Below are positions 27,373 through 38,013 of a stretch of 64,000 bases of DNA, in pieces; position 1 is the stretch's first letter; every line of letters starts with the position of its first letter. The notes under the pieces are model-generated. The model was not told the DNA's origin. It was given only the letters and a program-made list of their open reading frames with translations, and ran no database searches. The stretch spans positions 186,001 through 250,000 of the forward strand of contig NZ_JACIDT010000001.1 in the NCBI RefSeq assembly GCF_014196495.1, in the 5' to 3' direction. The translations under genes were made by a program, and so were the position numbers. Source of the stretch: Sphingobium jiangsuense. Its GTDB lineage: Bacteria; Pseudomonadota; Alphaproteobacteria; Sphingomonadales; Sphingomonadaceae.

Positions 27373-30300
27373 TTCTTCTCCTTATTGAGCATATCTTCGC
27401 TTTCGCGCGGCTTAACGGCAACCCCCTTCTCGCCGATGGCCTCCAGCTCCTTGTCGAGCTGATCGCGAATCAATAGGCTGGGGTCGATGAACGACTGCGC
27501 CGTGCTCATCAGGCCGCGGAAGGGCGCCTCGATGCGCACATTGAACAGGAAGGGCAGGCCGACGAACTTCTTCGCGACGACCTTCGGCACGCTCGACAAT
27601 TCGCCGCGGTTGACGCCGTTGAAGACCACCTGCGTGACGATCTCGCCGTCCAGCGCGCCGTCCATCAATATGGTGAGGCATTTATATTGCAGGTCCTTGA
27701 GCGCGTCGAAGGCCAGCTTGCCCGACATGCCGAGATCCTCGTTCGACACCTGCCCGACATAGGCCAGATGCCCCGCCTGCCGGTTCGGGTCGCAGGGGAT
27801 GCTCAGCCCCTCGACATGGTCGATGACCAGCGGCGGCAGGCCGATCTGCCTCGCGGCCAGCACGCCGCCGGTGATTCGCCCGCCCTGCGCGTCGAAGATC
27901 ATCGGCAGCAGCCCGTCGAAGGTGCCGGTGGCGTTCACATTCTCCAGCTCCAGCAGCTCGATGAACGATCCGGCCTGAATGCCCAGCACCCGGAAGGTGA
28001 GATGGCGCGATCGTTCCGCGCTCATGTCCAGCACCGTGGGCAGCAGCGTCAGCTCCCCGCCCGCGAGCGGCCAGCGGCCATTCTCTATCGCCACGCGATA
28101 GTCGGGCAGCAGCTGGTAATGGATGACGCCGTCATGCACCTCCACGCCCGGATGGACGCTGGCGAGGCGCAGTTGCTGATGCGGTTCGGTGACGAGGCCG
28201 AGCAGGTCGGTGAAGGCGATATTGGTCGAAAGCCCCTGCACCGGCCCGAAGGCGGCGGCAAGGTTCATTCCCCGCGTGGAGAAGCGGCCGGTGCTCGACA
28301 CCCTCGACCCGCGCCAGTCGATCCTCCCCGCGCCCTCGACCGTGCCCTCGACATTGGCGACGACGCCGAGCGCGAGGAAGGTCAGCTGGTCGGGTTGCAA
28401 CCCGCCGTCGAAGCGCAGGGCGTCGACCGAGAGGTCGGCGCGGCCGACGCCGCTGCCCAGATCATGCGCGACCCGGACGACGGCGATGGTCCGCTCATGC
28501 CCCGGCAGGGTGAGCGTGCCGCTCGCCTGTATCCGCCCATCGGCCATGCGCAGCGCGAAATCGCGCGCTTCGACCGGGTTGAAGCGGTCGGGCGCGGCGT
28601 CGTCCAGCACGAGGATGCGGCCCTTGAGCGACAATGCGCCCGCCGCATAGCCCCAGTTCGCGCGGCCTTCCTCGACCAGCAGCGGCACGGTGCCGATCTT
28701 CGCTTCGACCCCCGCCATCTCCCCGCCGAAGCCGCCGGGCACCGCGCGGCCGGAAAGCTGCGTCGCGGCGAGGCGCACGGGCGCGGCGCGGTCGCCGATG
28801 CGCAGGTCCGCCCCGGCCAGCGCGAAATCGCCGCGCGACACGGAGAAATCCGCCGATCCCGCGACGAGATGCAGCGGATTGGCGCCGATCCTGCCGGTCA
28901 GGTCGACCTGCCGCACCACGCCCCCGCCCGTCAGCCTGCCGCCGCGCGAGGCGAGCAGCGCCCCGCCCTCGCCCGCGCACAGCGAGAGGCTGCGCGGGTC
29001 GAGCGAGAGGGAGGCGGTGCGCAGCATCTTGAAGCCGATGCGCGTGCACCCCGGATTGACCGCCCAGTTGCCGAGGCGGTCGATCGTCGCCGTCACCGGC
29101 AGGTCGAGGCCGCGCAGCACGCCGTCGGGCAGCGGCCCGTCGAGCCGCACATGGGTGGTCATGCGGGTGCTGCCGTCGGCGGCGGCGAGGAAGCGCACCG
29201 GCTCCATATCCAGCCGCGCGCCGTCGGCCTCATAGGGCTGGACGAACATCTGCCCGGAAACGCCGCCGCTTTCGGTCGGACGCAGGCGCAGCGCCAGTTC
29301 GGGCAGGTCGCCGCCGCCGCCCGAAAGCCCGCCGTCGAGCCGCCAGCGCCCCTCCGGCAGGCGCAGCACGATGCGGCTGTCGTTGCTCAGCGCGACATGC
29401 TCGCCATGGCTGCCGCGCAACGAGAGGCGCGGGATTTCCATGTCCATATCCACGCCCGTGCCTGCATCCTTGCCGGTCAGCCGGATATGCCCGGCGAGGC
29501 GGTTGTCCTGCTGCAACCCCGCCAGCCCGCGCGCGAGCCGGGCGGCGAGCGGGCCGATGGGCGTGGCGGCGGCGGTGCGCGCCATCTGCCCAAGCCCCGA
29601 CAGATCGAACGCCCGCACCCGGCGCAAATCGAACGCGGCATCCGCGCCGAAGCCGCCGGGCTTGCCCGCCTCGGCTGCGGCCCAGTGCCAGTCGCCCTCG
29701 ATGCGCGAGCCGTCCGCCCGAACCGCGCGATGGCGCAGCCCCGCCAGATCCAGCGCGGCGCGGCCCCGCAGCGCCTGCATCGACCCGGAAAAGCGCAGGT
29801 CCGCGCGCGGCCGGGCGAGCGTCGCCCCGCCCCCGCGCGCCGCCTCCGCCCCGCCGGTCAGGCGACCGGAAACCTGCTTCAGCGCCTCGTCGAAAGCGAG
29901 GTCGGCGTTGAAGGCGATAGCGGCCGCGCCCATATCGCCGCAGCGCAGCGCGGGCGCGCGCAGCGGGCCTTTCACCTTCGGCGCGCCGTCCTCGATCCGC
30001 AGCGCCGCATAACCGCTCGCCAGCGGGGCATTGCACGCGCCGAAGCGCGCATCGCGAATCACCGCCCCCACGGTCCCTGTAAAGCCGTCGCCCAGCCGCC
30101 CGCTGCCCCGCAGCGACAGGCCCACCGCGCCGACCGGCGTTTCCAGCCGCGCGCGCGCGTCCTCCAGCGTCAGGTCGATGTCGGGAAAGCTGAACGGCTC
30201 CTTCGAGGCCGGGTCGCGGAACTTGTCCAGCTCGCCCAGATGGAGGCCCTTGTCGTCCACCCGGCCCAGCAGGCGCACGCCACGCGCGCGCACCGCGCCG

Positions 30301-30617
30301 ACGCGCGGCATGAACGCGCCATAATCGATATCGACCTCGACCGACCGGGCGGTGAGGTCGGGCCGCGCCGGATCGCCCAGCACCAGATTTTCGATGCGCT
30401 GCGTGCGGAAGGCGATCTGCGCGACGGAATAGCTGGCGCGGACGTTGCGGGCGGCCAGCTCCCGCTGCACGAAATGCTCGACGATCGCCATCCTCTGCCA
30501 CCAGAGCGCCACCATGGCCGCCGCCAGCGACAGCGCGATGACGAGCATGATACGGCGACGCGCGCGTGTCCGGTCAGACGGGAAGGAGCTTCCCTCTTCG
30601 ATCTGCGCGCCAGTCAT
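27369..30617 (-). CDS. ydbH: YdbH family AsmA-like lipid transport protein
   Basis: The 1082-residue protein has one N-terminal membrane anchor (about residues 23-41) and a long periplasmic part made of repeated beta-rich segments, as in AsmA-like proteins that form a hydrophobic groove across the periplasm. The C-terminal region (from about FSTRGMNLAAAFGPVQGLST through TQVVFNGVNRGELSS) corresponds to the DctA-YdbH domain. In E. coli YdbH, TamB and YhdP jointly move phospholipids to the outer membrane. I choose the ATG at 30617; a GTG five codons upstream is equally possible. Confidence 0.9.
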   Translation of the reverse strand: MTGAQIEEGSSFPSDRTRARRRIMLVIALSLAAAMVALWWQRMAIVEHFVQRELAARNVRASYSVAQIAFRTQRIENLVLGDPARPDLTARSVEVDIDYGAFMPRVGAVRARGVRLLGRVDDKGLHLGELDKFRDPASKEPFSFPDIDLTLEDARARLETPVGAVGLSLRGSGRLGDGFTGTVGAVIRDARFGACNAPLASGYAALRIEDGAPKVKGPLRAPALRCGDMGAAAIAFNADLAFDEALKQVSGRLTGGAEAARGGGATLARPRADLRFSGSMQALRGRAALDLAGLRHRAVRADGSRIEGDWHWAAAEAGKPGGFGADAAFDLRRVRAFDLSGLGQMARTAAATPIGPLAARLARGLAGLQQDNRLAGHIRLTGKDAGTGVDMDMEIPRLSLRGSHGEHVALSNDSRIVLRLPEGRWRLDGGLSGGGGDLPELALRLRPTESGGVSGQMFVQPYEADGARLDMEPVRFLAAADGSTRMTTHVRLDGPLPDGVLRGLDLPVTATIDRLGNWAVNPGCTRIGFKMLRTASLSLDPRSLSLCAGEGGALLASRGGRLTGGGVVRQVDLTGRIGANPLHLVAGSADFSVSRGDFALAGADLRIGDRAAPVRLAATQLSGRAVPGGFGGEMAGVEAKIGTVPLLVEEGRANWGYAAGALSLKGRILVLDDAAPDRFNPVEARDFALRMADGRIQASGTLTLPGHERTIAVVRVAHDLGSGVGRADLSVDALRFDGGLQPDQLTFLALGVVANVEGTVEGAGRIDWRGSRVSSTGRFSTRGMNLAAAFGPVQGLSTNIAFTDLLGLVTEPHQQLRLASVHPGVEVHDGVIHYQLLPDYRVAIENGRWPLAGGELTLLPTVLDMSAERSRHLTFRVLGIQAGSFIELLELENVNATGTFDGLLPMIFDAQGGRITGGVLAARQIGLPPLVIDHVEGLSIPCDPNRQAGHLAYVGQVSNEDLGMSGKLAFDALKDLQYKCLTILMDGALDGEIVTQVVFNGVNRGELSSVPKVVAKKFVGLPFLFNVRIEAPFRGLMSTAQSFIDPSLLIRDQLDKELEAIGEKGVAVKPRESEDMLNKEKK

Positions 30618-30778
30618 TCCCTGTCGTCTCACTCCGTAAACCGTTGACCCGCGTCCGGCTGTGCCCGTCCTCCTGAGGATCGGTCCCCCTCTTACAGGAT
30701 CGAACGCGCCCGTCTCCGTAAAATCCGCATCGTAAATATCCTTGCCGAGCGATTTGGCAAAGCCTAGCGCTATACGGC

Positions 30779-31642
30779 ATGGCGAAGGGGCGATCCGACG
30801 AGCGGCAGGCCGGCAGGCAAGGATATGGGGCGGAGCAGGCCGATCCGGCGCTTTGCCGGCTGGGGGAAGCCGCCTTCTGGCCCGCGCGCGCGACGGAGCT
30901 GTTCCCCGAAGAAGCCGCGCAGGAGAAGGACGGAAGCGCCCCGTCCTCGGCCGTTCCCGCCAAGGCGCCGGCCCATCATGGCGCGGGGCATCGCGCGCGG
31001 CTGCGCCAGCGGCTCGCGACCGGCGGGGCGGAGGCGCTGCTGGATCATGAGCTGATCGAATATCTGCTGGCGCTCGCCATTCCGCGGCGTGACACCAAGC
31101 CGCTCGCCAAGGCGCTGATCGCGCATTTCGGCGGCATCGGCGGTGTGCTGACCGCCGACTGGGAAGCCTTGTCGCGCTTTCCCGGCATGGGCGACACCAG
31201 CGTGTCGGCGCTCAAGATCGTGCAGGCCGCCGCGCTGCGCCTGCTGCGCGCGCCGGTGGAGCAGCAGCCGATCCTGTCGAGCTGGCAGGCGCTGCTCGAC
31301 TATCTGCGCGCCGACATGGCGTGGCTGAAGATAGAGCGGGTGCGGGTGCTGCACCTCAACGCCCGCAACATGCTGATCCGCGACGATCATATGGCGGACG
31401 GGTCGATCGACCAGGCGGCCATCTATGCGCGCGAGGTGATCCGCCGGGCGATCGACCTCGGCTCCTCGGCGGTCATTCTCGTCCACAACCATCCCAGCGG
31501 ATCGCCGCAGCCCAGCAGGCAGGACATCGACATCACCCGCCACATCATAGAGGCGGGCAAGCCGCTGGGCATCGCGGTGCACGACCATATCATCATCGGC
31601 TCGGAAGGCTTTTCCAGCATGCGGGCGATGGGGCTGTTCTGA
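30779..31642 (+). CDS. radC: RadC-family JAB-domain protein
   Basis: This 287-residue protein has an N-terminal helix-hairpin-helix-like region (HRARLRQRLATGGAEALLDHELIEYLLAL, LSRFPGMGDTSVSALK) and a C-terminal JAB/MPN metalloprotease-like domain with the zinc motif VHNHPSGSPQPSRQD. The family was once called DNA repair protein RadC, but the repair role was withdrawn for E. coli and the function is unknown. Two CDSs converge downstream of it on a shared terminator. The first 80 residues are low-complexity and vary between species. Confidence 0.93.
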   Translation: MAKGRSDERQAGRQGYGAEQADPALCRLGEAAFWPARATELFPEEAAQEKDGSAPSSAVPAKAPAHHGAGHRARLRQRLATGGAEALLDHELIEYLLALAIPRRDTKPLAKALIAHFGGIGGVLTADWEALSRFPGMGDTSVSALKIVQAAALRLLRAPVEQQPILSSWQALLDYLRADMAWLKIERVRVLHLNARNMLIRDDHMADGSIDQAAIYAREVIRRAIDLGSSAVILVHNHPSGSPQPSRQDIDITRHIIEAGKPLGIAVHDHIIIGSEGFSSMRAMGLF

Positions 31643-31703
31643 TCCCGTTCCTCCCCTTTGGGGGAAAGGGACCATGCGAGGCATGGCCGGAAACCGCCAA
31701 CAA

Positions 31704-31736
31704 AAATGGGGCGGCGCTGTCTGCGCCACCCCATTT
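31704..31736. terminator. Bidirectional terminator between radC and the EF-hand gene
   Basis: A long stem AAATGGGG-C-GGCGC pairs with GCGCC-A-CCCCATTT around a five-base loop, with A/T-rich flanks on both sides. It lies between converging genes and is suited to stop transcription from either direction. Confidence 0.75.
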
Positions 31737-31795
31737 CCGGAAAAGGCATCCCCCGACGAAATGGATGCCTTTCCTGCGGGGAACCCGTCCGGGCG

Positions 31796-32245
31796 TCAGC
31801 CGCCCAGATAGGTGGTGAGTTCGGCCTTCGACACGGTGCCGTCCTTATTGGCGTCGGCCGTCTGGAAGGCGGCGGACACCCAGGCGTTCAGCTCGGCTTC
31901 CGACAGGCTCTTGCCGGTGGCCTGCATTTCCTGCTGCTTCAAGGCGAGCAGCCATTTGGAAAATTCGGCCTGATCGAGCTGGCCCGATTTGTCGGCGTCA
32001 TAGACCGGATATTCGCTCTCTATTATGGTTGCGACCTGAGAGGCTTGGTTGGCCGGGGTGGATTGAGCGGGTTGGGCAGGCGTGGGTTGGGCGGGTGTCT
32101 GCTGGGTCGCGGCACCGGCCGCGCCGGCGCCGACCGCCGGATTCTGGGCCGGGTCCTGAGGCTGCGCCTGCTGGGCCGCCGCCGACATGCTCAGCGCCGG
32201 AACGGCGAGGGCAAGGGCGGCACCGGAAATCATCAAACGAAACAT
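31796..32245 (-). CDS. Exported EF-hand calcium-binding protein
   Basis: The 149-residue protein has a signal peptide (ISGAALALAVPALSMSAAAQ), a Gln/Pro/Ala-rich linker of about 50 residues and two canonical EF-hand loops: DADKSGQLDQAE and DANKDGTVSKAE, each with the Asp-x-Asp-x-Ser/Asp-Gly pattern and final Glu. It probably binds calcium in the periplasm; a partner is not apparent. I use the ATG at 32245 with a GGAG site; the TTG four codons upstream is less likely. Confidence 0.88.
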   Translation of the reverse strand: MFRLMISGAALALAVPALSMSAAAQQAQPQDPAQNPAVGAGAAGAATQQTPAQPTPAQPAQSTPANQASQVATIIESEYPVYDADKSGQLDQAEFSKWLLALKQQEMQATGKSLSEAELNAWVSAAFQTADANKDGTVSKAELTTYLGG

Positions 32246-32527
32246 CGCTAACTCCAATCAAAATTCATCTTCGATCCCCTTCACAACCAAGCTGATGAGC
32301 AAGGGTTGCAGGCGCAACCCCTCACATCGCCGCGCCGCTCCCATGGTCGACGCCATGGGGTCGGCCCGTCCCGCACCTGTGCATAATTCGGGACGATTCC
32401 CGCCGCCCCGATCGCCCTTGCGCGCGCCGCCGCCGGCGCCGCATGCCGATCAACCGCCATTGCGGTGCGCGAATCATATTGCTAGGCGGCGCGCTGATCC
32501 CCTTTCCTCCAGCAGAAGAGTCGCGCC

Positions 32528-33841
<1,314 letters not shown>

Positions 33842-34009
33842 TCGAAAGGGCGGGGGAGGACGGAAAACCGCCGCCTCCCCCCGCCGCCCGCAGCCCCGCC
33901 CGCGACATTTCGTCACCATCCGGTTCGGGTTGTCCGGCTGGTTACCATTTTTCAAGCCTCTGCATTTATTGCCCTTTCCCATAACAGAACCATGTAAAGG
34001 GAATCGGCC

Positions 34010-35890
34010 GTGCCCAGAGGATTGACAATTACTGCCAAGATGGCGGCAGCGTTCATCATGCTGCTGGCGCTTCTCGCCGCGATCGGACTGTTCGCCATCA
34101 TGAAGATCGGCGAGGTCAACCAGCTTTCCAGCATCATGCGCACCCGCACCCTGCCGGCGACCCAGCTGGTGGGCGATCTCCACGCCTATACCTCGCAATA
34201 CCGGATCCAGCAGAGCGGCCACATCACCGCCCAGACGCCGGAGGCCAAGGACAAGGCGGAAAAGATGCTGCGCAACGCCGACAAGGCGATTCAGGGGATG
34301 ATGCACGATTATGAACCGCTGCTCGCCACCAGGGAGCAGAAGGCGCTGTTCGCCGACCTGAAGAAGAACTGGGCGGAATACAGCCAGCTTACCGACCGGA
34401 TGGTCGCGCTGTCGAACGCCGGCGACCCGGCCGCCAACGACATGTTCGACGGCGAGGCGCTGGACATGTTCTACACCGTCGAGGACGACCTGCTCCAGCT
34501 CATCGACCTCAGCAGCAAGAACGGCGCGGCGATCAGCGCGCAGAGCGAGAAGATCTACGACGAATCGCGCATGATGGTGATCGGCGCGGTGATTTTCGGC
34601 CTGATCGCGGCGCTGGGCCTCGCGGCGATGCTGATGCACACCATCGCCAAGCCGGTCAAGCTGATGGCCGCCGCCGTCGCCCGCCTCGTCGACGGGGACC
34701 TGTCGGTCGAGGTGCCGGGGCTGAAGCGCAAGGACGAGCTGGGCAGCCTCGCCCGCGCGCTGGACAGCTTCAAGGCGCTGTTCGCCGCCGACAAGGAACG
34801 CGCCGAGGCCGAGGCGGAGCGCGCGCGCGAAACGCAGCTCACCATCACCGCGATCGGCGACGGGCTGTCGGCGCTGGCCAATGGCCGGCTGACCCACCGG
34901 GTCGACGAGAACGCGACCGGCCCGCTCGCCAAGTTGCACAACGACTATAACGACGCCGTGTCGCGCCTGCGCGACGCGATGGCCGAGATCGTCGAGGGCT
35001 GCAACATCATCCGCATGGGCACCACCGAGATCGCGCAGGCGTCCTCCGACCTTTCGCTCCGCACCGAGCATCAGGCCGAAGCGCTTGCCCACACCTCCAA
35101 GACGCTGGGCGAGTTCACCGATTCGGTGAAGGTCGCGGCGGACAATGCCCGCCAGACCAGCAGCCGTCTGGCCGTCGCCCGCTCCTCGGCGGAAAAGGTC
35201 GACGAAACCGCCAAGCAGGCGATCGTCGCGATGCGCAATATCGAGGCGTCGTCCAAGGAGATGAACGAGATCATCTCGACCATCGACGGCCTCGCCTTCC
35301 AGACCAACCTGCTGGCACTGAATGCAGGCGTGGAGGCCGCGCGCGCCGGGGAATCGGGCGCCGGTTTCGCGGTGGTCGCGAGCGAGGTGCGCCATCTGGC
35401 CCAGCGCTCGGCCGAAGCGGCCAACTCGATCCGCCAGCTGGTCGCCACCTCCGGCGCGCAAATCTCGCACGGCGTGTCGCTGGTCGAGAACAGCGGCGAG
35501 GCGCTGCGCCAGATCGTGACGGAAGTGACCGAGGTTTCGGACCTGATGGACCAGATCGCATCGGCCGCCGCGCGTCAGGCCGCCGGCCTCAGCGAGATTT
35601 CGGAAACGGTGACGTCGATGGACACGACCACGCAGCAGAACGCCGCGATGGTCGAGGAAAGCACCGCCAGCTCGCGCAACCTCAACAGCGAGATGGAGCG
35701 GCTGGTCGACCAGCTTTCCTTCTTCGAGCTGGGCATGCAGCCCGCCTCGTCCCATGGTCCGTCGCTGGTGGCGGGCCTCTCCGACGACGATGCCGCCGCG
35801 CCGCCGACCCGCACCGCGCCCCGCCGCGCACTGCCGGTCAGCCAGGGCAATCTGGCCGTCGATATGGAGGACGACTGGGCGGAATTCTGA
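34010..35890 (+). CDS. Methyl-accepting chemotaxis protein
   Basis: The 626-residue chemoreceptor has membrane segment 1 (about residues 10-30), a periplasmic four-helix-type sensor (MCP 4HB, residues 31-185), membrane segment 2 (VIGAVIFGLIAALGLAAML), a HAMP region and a cytoplasmic signalling coiled coil. The signalling tip reads TIDGLAFQTNLLALNAGVEAARAGE followed by FAVVASEVRHLAQRSAEAA. No che genes are adjacent, so it must feed a chemotaxis array elsewhere. The start is a GTG preceded by AAAGGGA. A strong terminator follows. Confidence 0.95.
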   Translation: MPRGLTITAKMAAAFIMLLALLAAIGLFAIMKIGEVNQLSSIMRTRTLPATQLVGDLHAYTSQYRIQQSGHITAQTPEAKDKAEKMLRNADKAIQGMMHDYEPLLATREQKALFADLKKNWAEYSQLTDRMVALSNAGDPAANDMFDGEALDMFYTVEDDLLQLIDLSSKNGAAISAQSEKIYDESRMMVIGAVIFGLIAALGLAAMLMHTIAKPVKLMAAAVARLVDGDLSVEVPGLKRKDELGSLARALDSFKALFAADKERAEAEAERARETQLTITAIGDGLSALANGRLTHRVDENATGPLAKLHNDYNDAVSRLRDAMAEIVEGCNIIRMGTTEIAQASSDLSLRTEHQAEALAHTSKTLGEFTDSVKVAADNARQTSSRLAVARSSAEKVDETAKQAIVAMRNIEASSKEMNEIISTIDGLAFQTNLLALNAGVEAARAGESGAGFAVVASEVRHLAQRSAEAANSIRQLVATSGAQISHGVSLVENSGEALRQIVTEVTEVSDLMDQIASAAARQAAGLSEISETVTSMDTTTQQNAAMVEESTASSRNLNSEMERLVDQLSFFELGMQPASSHGPSLVAGLSDDDAAAPPTRTAPRRALPVSQGNLAVDMEDDWAEF

Positions 35891-35924
35891 CGCCCCGCCC
35901 TTGCTCCCGAACATGGCTCACATG

Positions 35925-35954
35925 CGGCCCGGCATCCTGCGCGATGCCGGGCCG
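35925..35954 (+). terminator. Hairpin terminator of the chemoreceptor gene
   Basis: A perfect 12-pair stem (CGGCCCGGCATC with GATGCCGGGCCG) closes a six-base loop and is followed by a short T-containing stretch (TCCCGTTT). It begins 35 bases beyond the stop codon. Confidence 0.7.
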
Positions 35955-36106
35955 TCCCGTTTCAAGTCAAACTGCAAGTATCTGAAAATAAAAGAGTAAA
36001 TCGAAATATACCATATTGATAAACTCCACTTTATCGGACCTTCGTCTAGGAAGGGGATGCAAAACAAAACCGTGCTGGGAACGAAGGAAAAGGAAGGAAA
36101 ATTATA

Positions 36107-36457
36107 ATGTTCACGAAGTTTTCGGGGAAAGCTCTGGCCGCTGCCGCAACCGTTGCCCTTACCGTCACTCCCGCCTTTGCTCAGTCGGCCGGATGGCAGC
36201 AGGCCGTCGCCCGCGCGATCGCGGCGAAGCAGACCTATCCGCGCGCGGCCCAGATGCGCGGCGACGAAGGCACCGCCAAGGTGAAGGTGTATGTGAGCGC
36301 GTCGGGTTCGGTCGAGAAGACCGAGATGGTCGCCCCGTCCGGCTCGTCGGTGCTGGATCGCGAGGCGCTGAGCCTGCCCGCCAAGGTCGGCAACCTGCCC
36401 GCCCCTCCGGGTGGCGCGACCGCGATCGTCCTGCCGCTGACCTGGAAGCTGATGTAA
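36107..36457 (+). CDS. Exported TonB C-terminal-like protein
   Basis: This 116-residue protein has a signal peptide (ALAAAATVALTVTPAFAQ) and one TonB C-terminal-type domain (AIAAKQTYPRAAQMRGDEGTAKVKVYVSASGSVEKTEMV, then SSVLDREALSL). No N-terminal anchor or proline-rich linker is present, so it is not a full TonB energy transducer; such free domains are found in sphingomonads and their role is unclear. An A/T-rich 150-base region upstream probably holds the promoter. Confidence 0.85.
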   Translation: MFTKFSGKALAAAATVALTVTPAFAQSAGWQQAVARAIAAKQTYPRAAQMRGDEGTAKVKVYVSASGSVEKTEMVAPSGSSVLDREALSLPAKVGNLPAPPGGATAIVLPLTWKLM

Positions 36458-36487
36458 GCCTTCCCGTCCCCTGAACCGGGATCTTTC

Positions 36488-36543
36488 GGCCCGGCCCGCC
36501 CCGACCGTCCGCCCTGCGGACGCAGGGACAGGGCCGGGCCTTT
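36488..36543 (+). terminator. GC-rich hairpin after the TonB-like gene
   Basis: A perfect ten-pair stem (GGCCCGGCCC at 36488-36497 with GGGCCGGGCC at 36531-36540) encloses a smaller GTCCGC/GCGGAC hairpin and is followed by TTTCT. It could terminate the short transcript upstream. Confidence 0.55.
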
Positions 36544-36647
36544 CTGGTTCCGGGGCGGCCTCTCCCGCAGCCCGCGGGCTGCAACACCTCTCTGGCACGA
36601 CGGAAAAAAATTGCCTAAGCTGGGTGCCTCGGCCATGAGGGCAAGCT

Positions 36648-37013
36648 ATGAACTTCCTGAAAACCGCATTCTGGGTCATCATCGCCGTTGCGCTGGCGCT
36701 GTTCGCCAAGGCGAACTGGGCGATCGCGCCGAGCTATTCCGGCTATGTGCCGGTCAAGCTCTGGGGCGACATCATCCTCGAAACGCGCCTGCCGGTGCTG
36801 ATCGTCGCCGCATTCCTGCTGGGCCTGTTGCCGACCTGGCTCTGGGGCCGCGCCTGCCGCTGGCGCCTGCAACGCAAGCTTTCCAGCGCGGAGCGGGCGC
36901 TTGCCAGCACGGCGGCGGCCTCCCCGTCCGCCGCTCCGGCCCCCGGCGCCGAAGCGCCCGACCAGCCGGCCGAACCGGACCTCTCCCTGCCCGCAAAGCC
37001 GACCGTCCCATGA
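36648..37013 (+). CDS. lapA: LapA-domain membrane protein
   Basis: This 121-residue protein has two membrane helices (FLKTAFWVIIAVALALFAKAN and LPVLIVAAFLLGLLPTWLWG) and a conserved charged segment (RACRWRLQRKLSSAERAL), which is the pattern of the lipopolysaccharide assembly protein A domain. The C-terminal 30 residues are Pro/Ala-rich. In E. coli LapA acts with LapB to control LPS synthesis, but this homologue lacks a lapB neighbour. Its stop overlaps the pyrF ATG. Confidence 0.8.
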   Translation: MNFLKTAFWVIIAVALALFAKANWAIAPSYSGYVPVKLWGDIILETRLPVLIVAAFLLGLLPTWLWGRACRWRLQRKLSSAERALASTAAASPSAAPAPGAEAPDQPAEPDLSLPAKPTVP

Positions 37014-37684
37014 GCAGCCCCGTCTATATCGCCATCGACACGCCCGACCTCGACCGCGCGCAGCAGCTCGCGGGAGAGGTGCGGCATCATGTGGGCGGCC
37101 TCAAGCTGGGGCTGGAATTCTTCTGCGCCAACGGCCATCACGGCGTGCTGGAAATGGCGAAGTTCGGCCTGCCCATCTTCCTCGACCTGAAGCTGCACGA
37201 CATTCCCAACACCGTCGCCAAGGCGATCCAGTCGCTGCATGTGCTCGAACCGGCGATCCTCACCGTGCACGCGGCGGGCGGCCGCGCGATGCTGGAGGAA
37301 GCGAAGGCGGCGGCGGGCAGCGGAACCAGGGTGGTGGCCGTCACCGTGCTCACCAGCCTCGATGCGGGCGACCTTCGGGACATCGGCGTTTCCCGCGAGG
37401 CAACGGCGCAGGTCGAGCATCTGACCGATCTGGCGCGCGAGGCCGGGCTGGACGGCATCGTCTGCTCCGGCGCGGAGGTCGGCATCGCGAAGAAGCGCTG
37501 GCCGGGCGGCTATTTCGTCGTCCCCGGCGTGCGCCCGGCGGGCGGCAGGCTGGGCGACCAGAAGCGCACCGTGACGCCCCGCCAGGCGATGGACGCGGGC
37601 GCGTCGGTCATCGTCGTCGGGCGCCCGATCACCCAGGCGCCGAACCCCGATCAGGCCGCCCGCGCGATCGAAGCCACGCTCTGA
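37010..37684 (+). CDS. pyrF: Orotidine-5'-phosphate decarboxylase
   Basis: The 224-residue enzyme carries out the final step of UMP synthesis. The active-site motif FLDLKLHDIPNT (with Lys and Asp residues) and the phosphate-binding end (VVPGVRP and VIVVGRPITQAPNP) are clear. The start ATG overlaps the lapA stop (ATGA), so both are probably translated from one message. Open frame extending upstream shadows lapA. Confidence 0.97.
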   Translation: MSSPVYIAIDTPDLDRAQQLAGEVRHHVGGLKLGLEFFCANGHHGVLEMAKFGLPIFLDLKLHDIPNTVAKAIQSLHVLEPAILTVHAAGGRAMLEEAKAAAGSGTRVVAVTVLTSLDAGDLRDIGVSREATAQVEHLTDLAREAGLDGIVCSGAEVGIAKKRWPGGYFVVPGVRPAGGRLGDQKRTVTPRQAMDAGASVIVVGRPITQAPNPDQAARAIEATL

Positions 37685-37732
37685 TTTGCCGGCAAGGGGC
37701 GGTTTGAAGGCCAGCAGTCCCCTTCCCACATC

Positions 37733-37811
37733 CGTCACCCCAGCGCAGGCTGGGATCTTGGGCCGCGTTGCGCAACCCCTCCTGAGATGCCAGCCTGCGC
37801 TGGCATGGCGC
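37733..37811. repeat. Composite palindromic repeat (CCAGCGCAGGCTGG type), copy B
   Basis: CGTCACCCCAGCGCAGGCTGG at the left faces TGCCAGCCTGCGCTGGCATG at the right, with a 38-base middle that is itself similar to the middle of copy C (53288-53366). It lies in the 329-base gap between pyrF and the convergent cyclic-di-GMP gene, which shows no gene. Confidence 0.85.
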
Positions 37812-37900
37812 GGAAAAGCAAAGGTTTAGAGCGGCCTCCACCCCTCGTTCGCCCTGACCCGGTAATCGAAGGTCAACGGCTGTACTCTTTTTCTGCGTTG

Positions 37901-37943
37901 AAGAAAGAAGAAGGACAGGGCTTCGACAAGCTCAGCCCGAACG
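37901..37943 (+). repeat. Dispersed repeat, GACAAGCTCAGCCC family, copy 2
   Basis: The core CTTCGACAAGCTCAGCCCGA is preceded by AAGAAGGACAGGG, as in copy 1 at 2436-2472. It sits in the same gap as the palindromic repeat at 37733. Confidence 0.85.
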
Positions 37944-38013
37944 CTTCTCTTATTTCAGCTCAGGCGTAATCTGCCATCGAGCGCCAGTTCGCATAAGCGG
38001 GCCCTCAAGCCCC

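Noticed and set aside
27687-30647. A 986-codon open frame antisense to ydbH
   Set aside because: Shadow caused by third-position GC; the product lacks domains and covers a complete ydbH gene.
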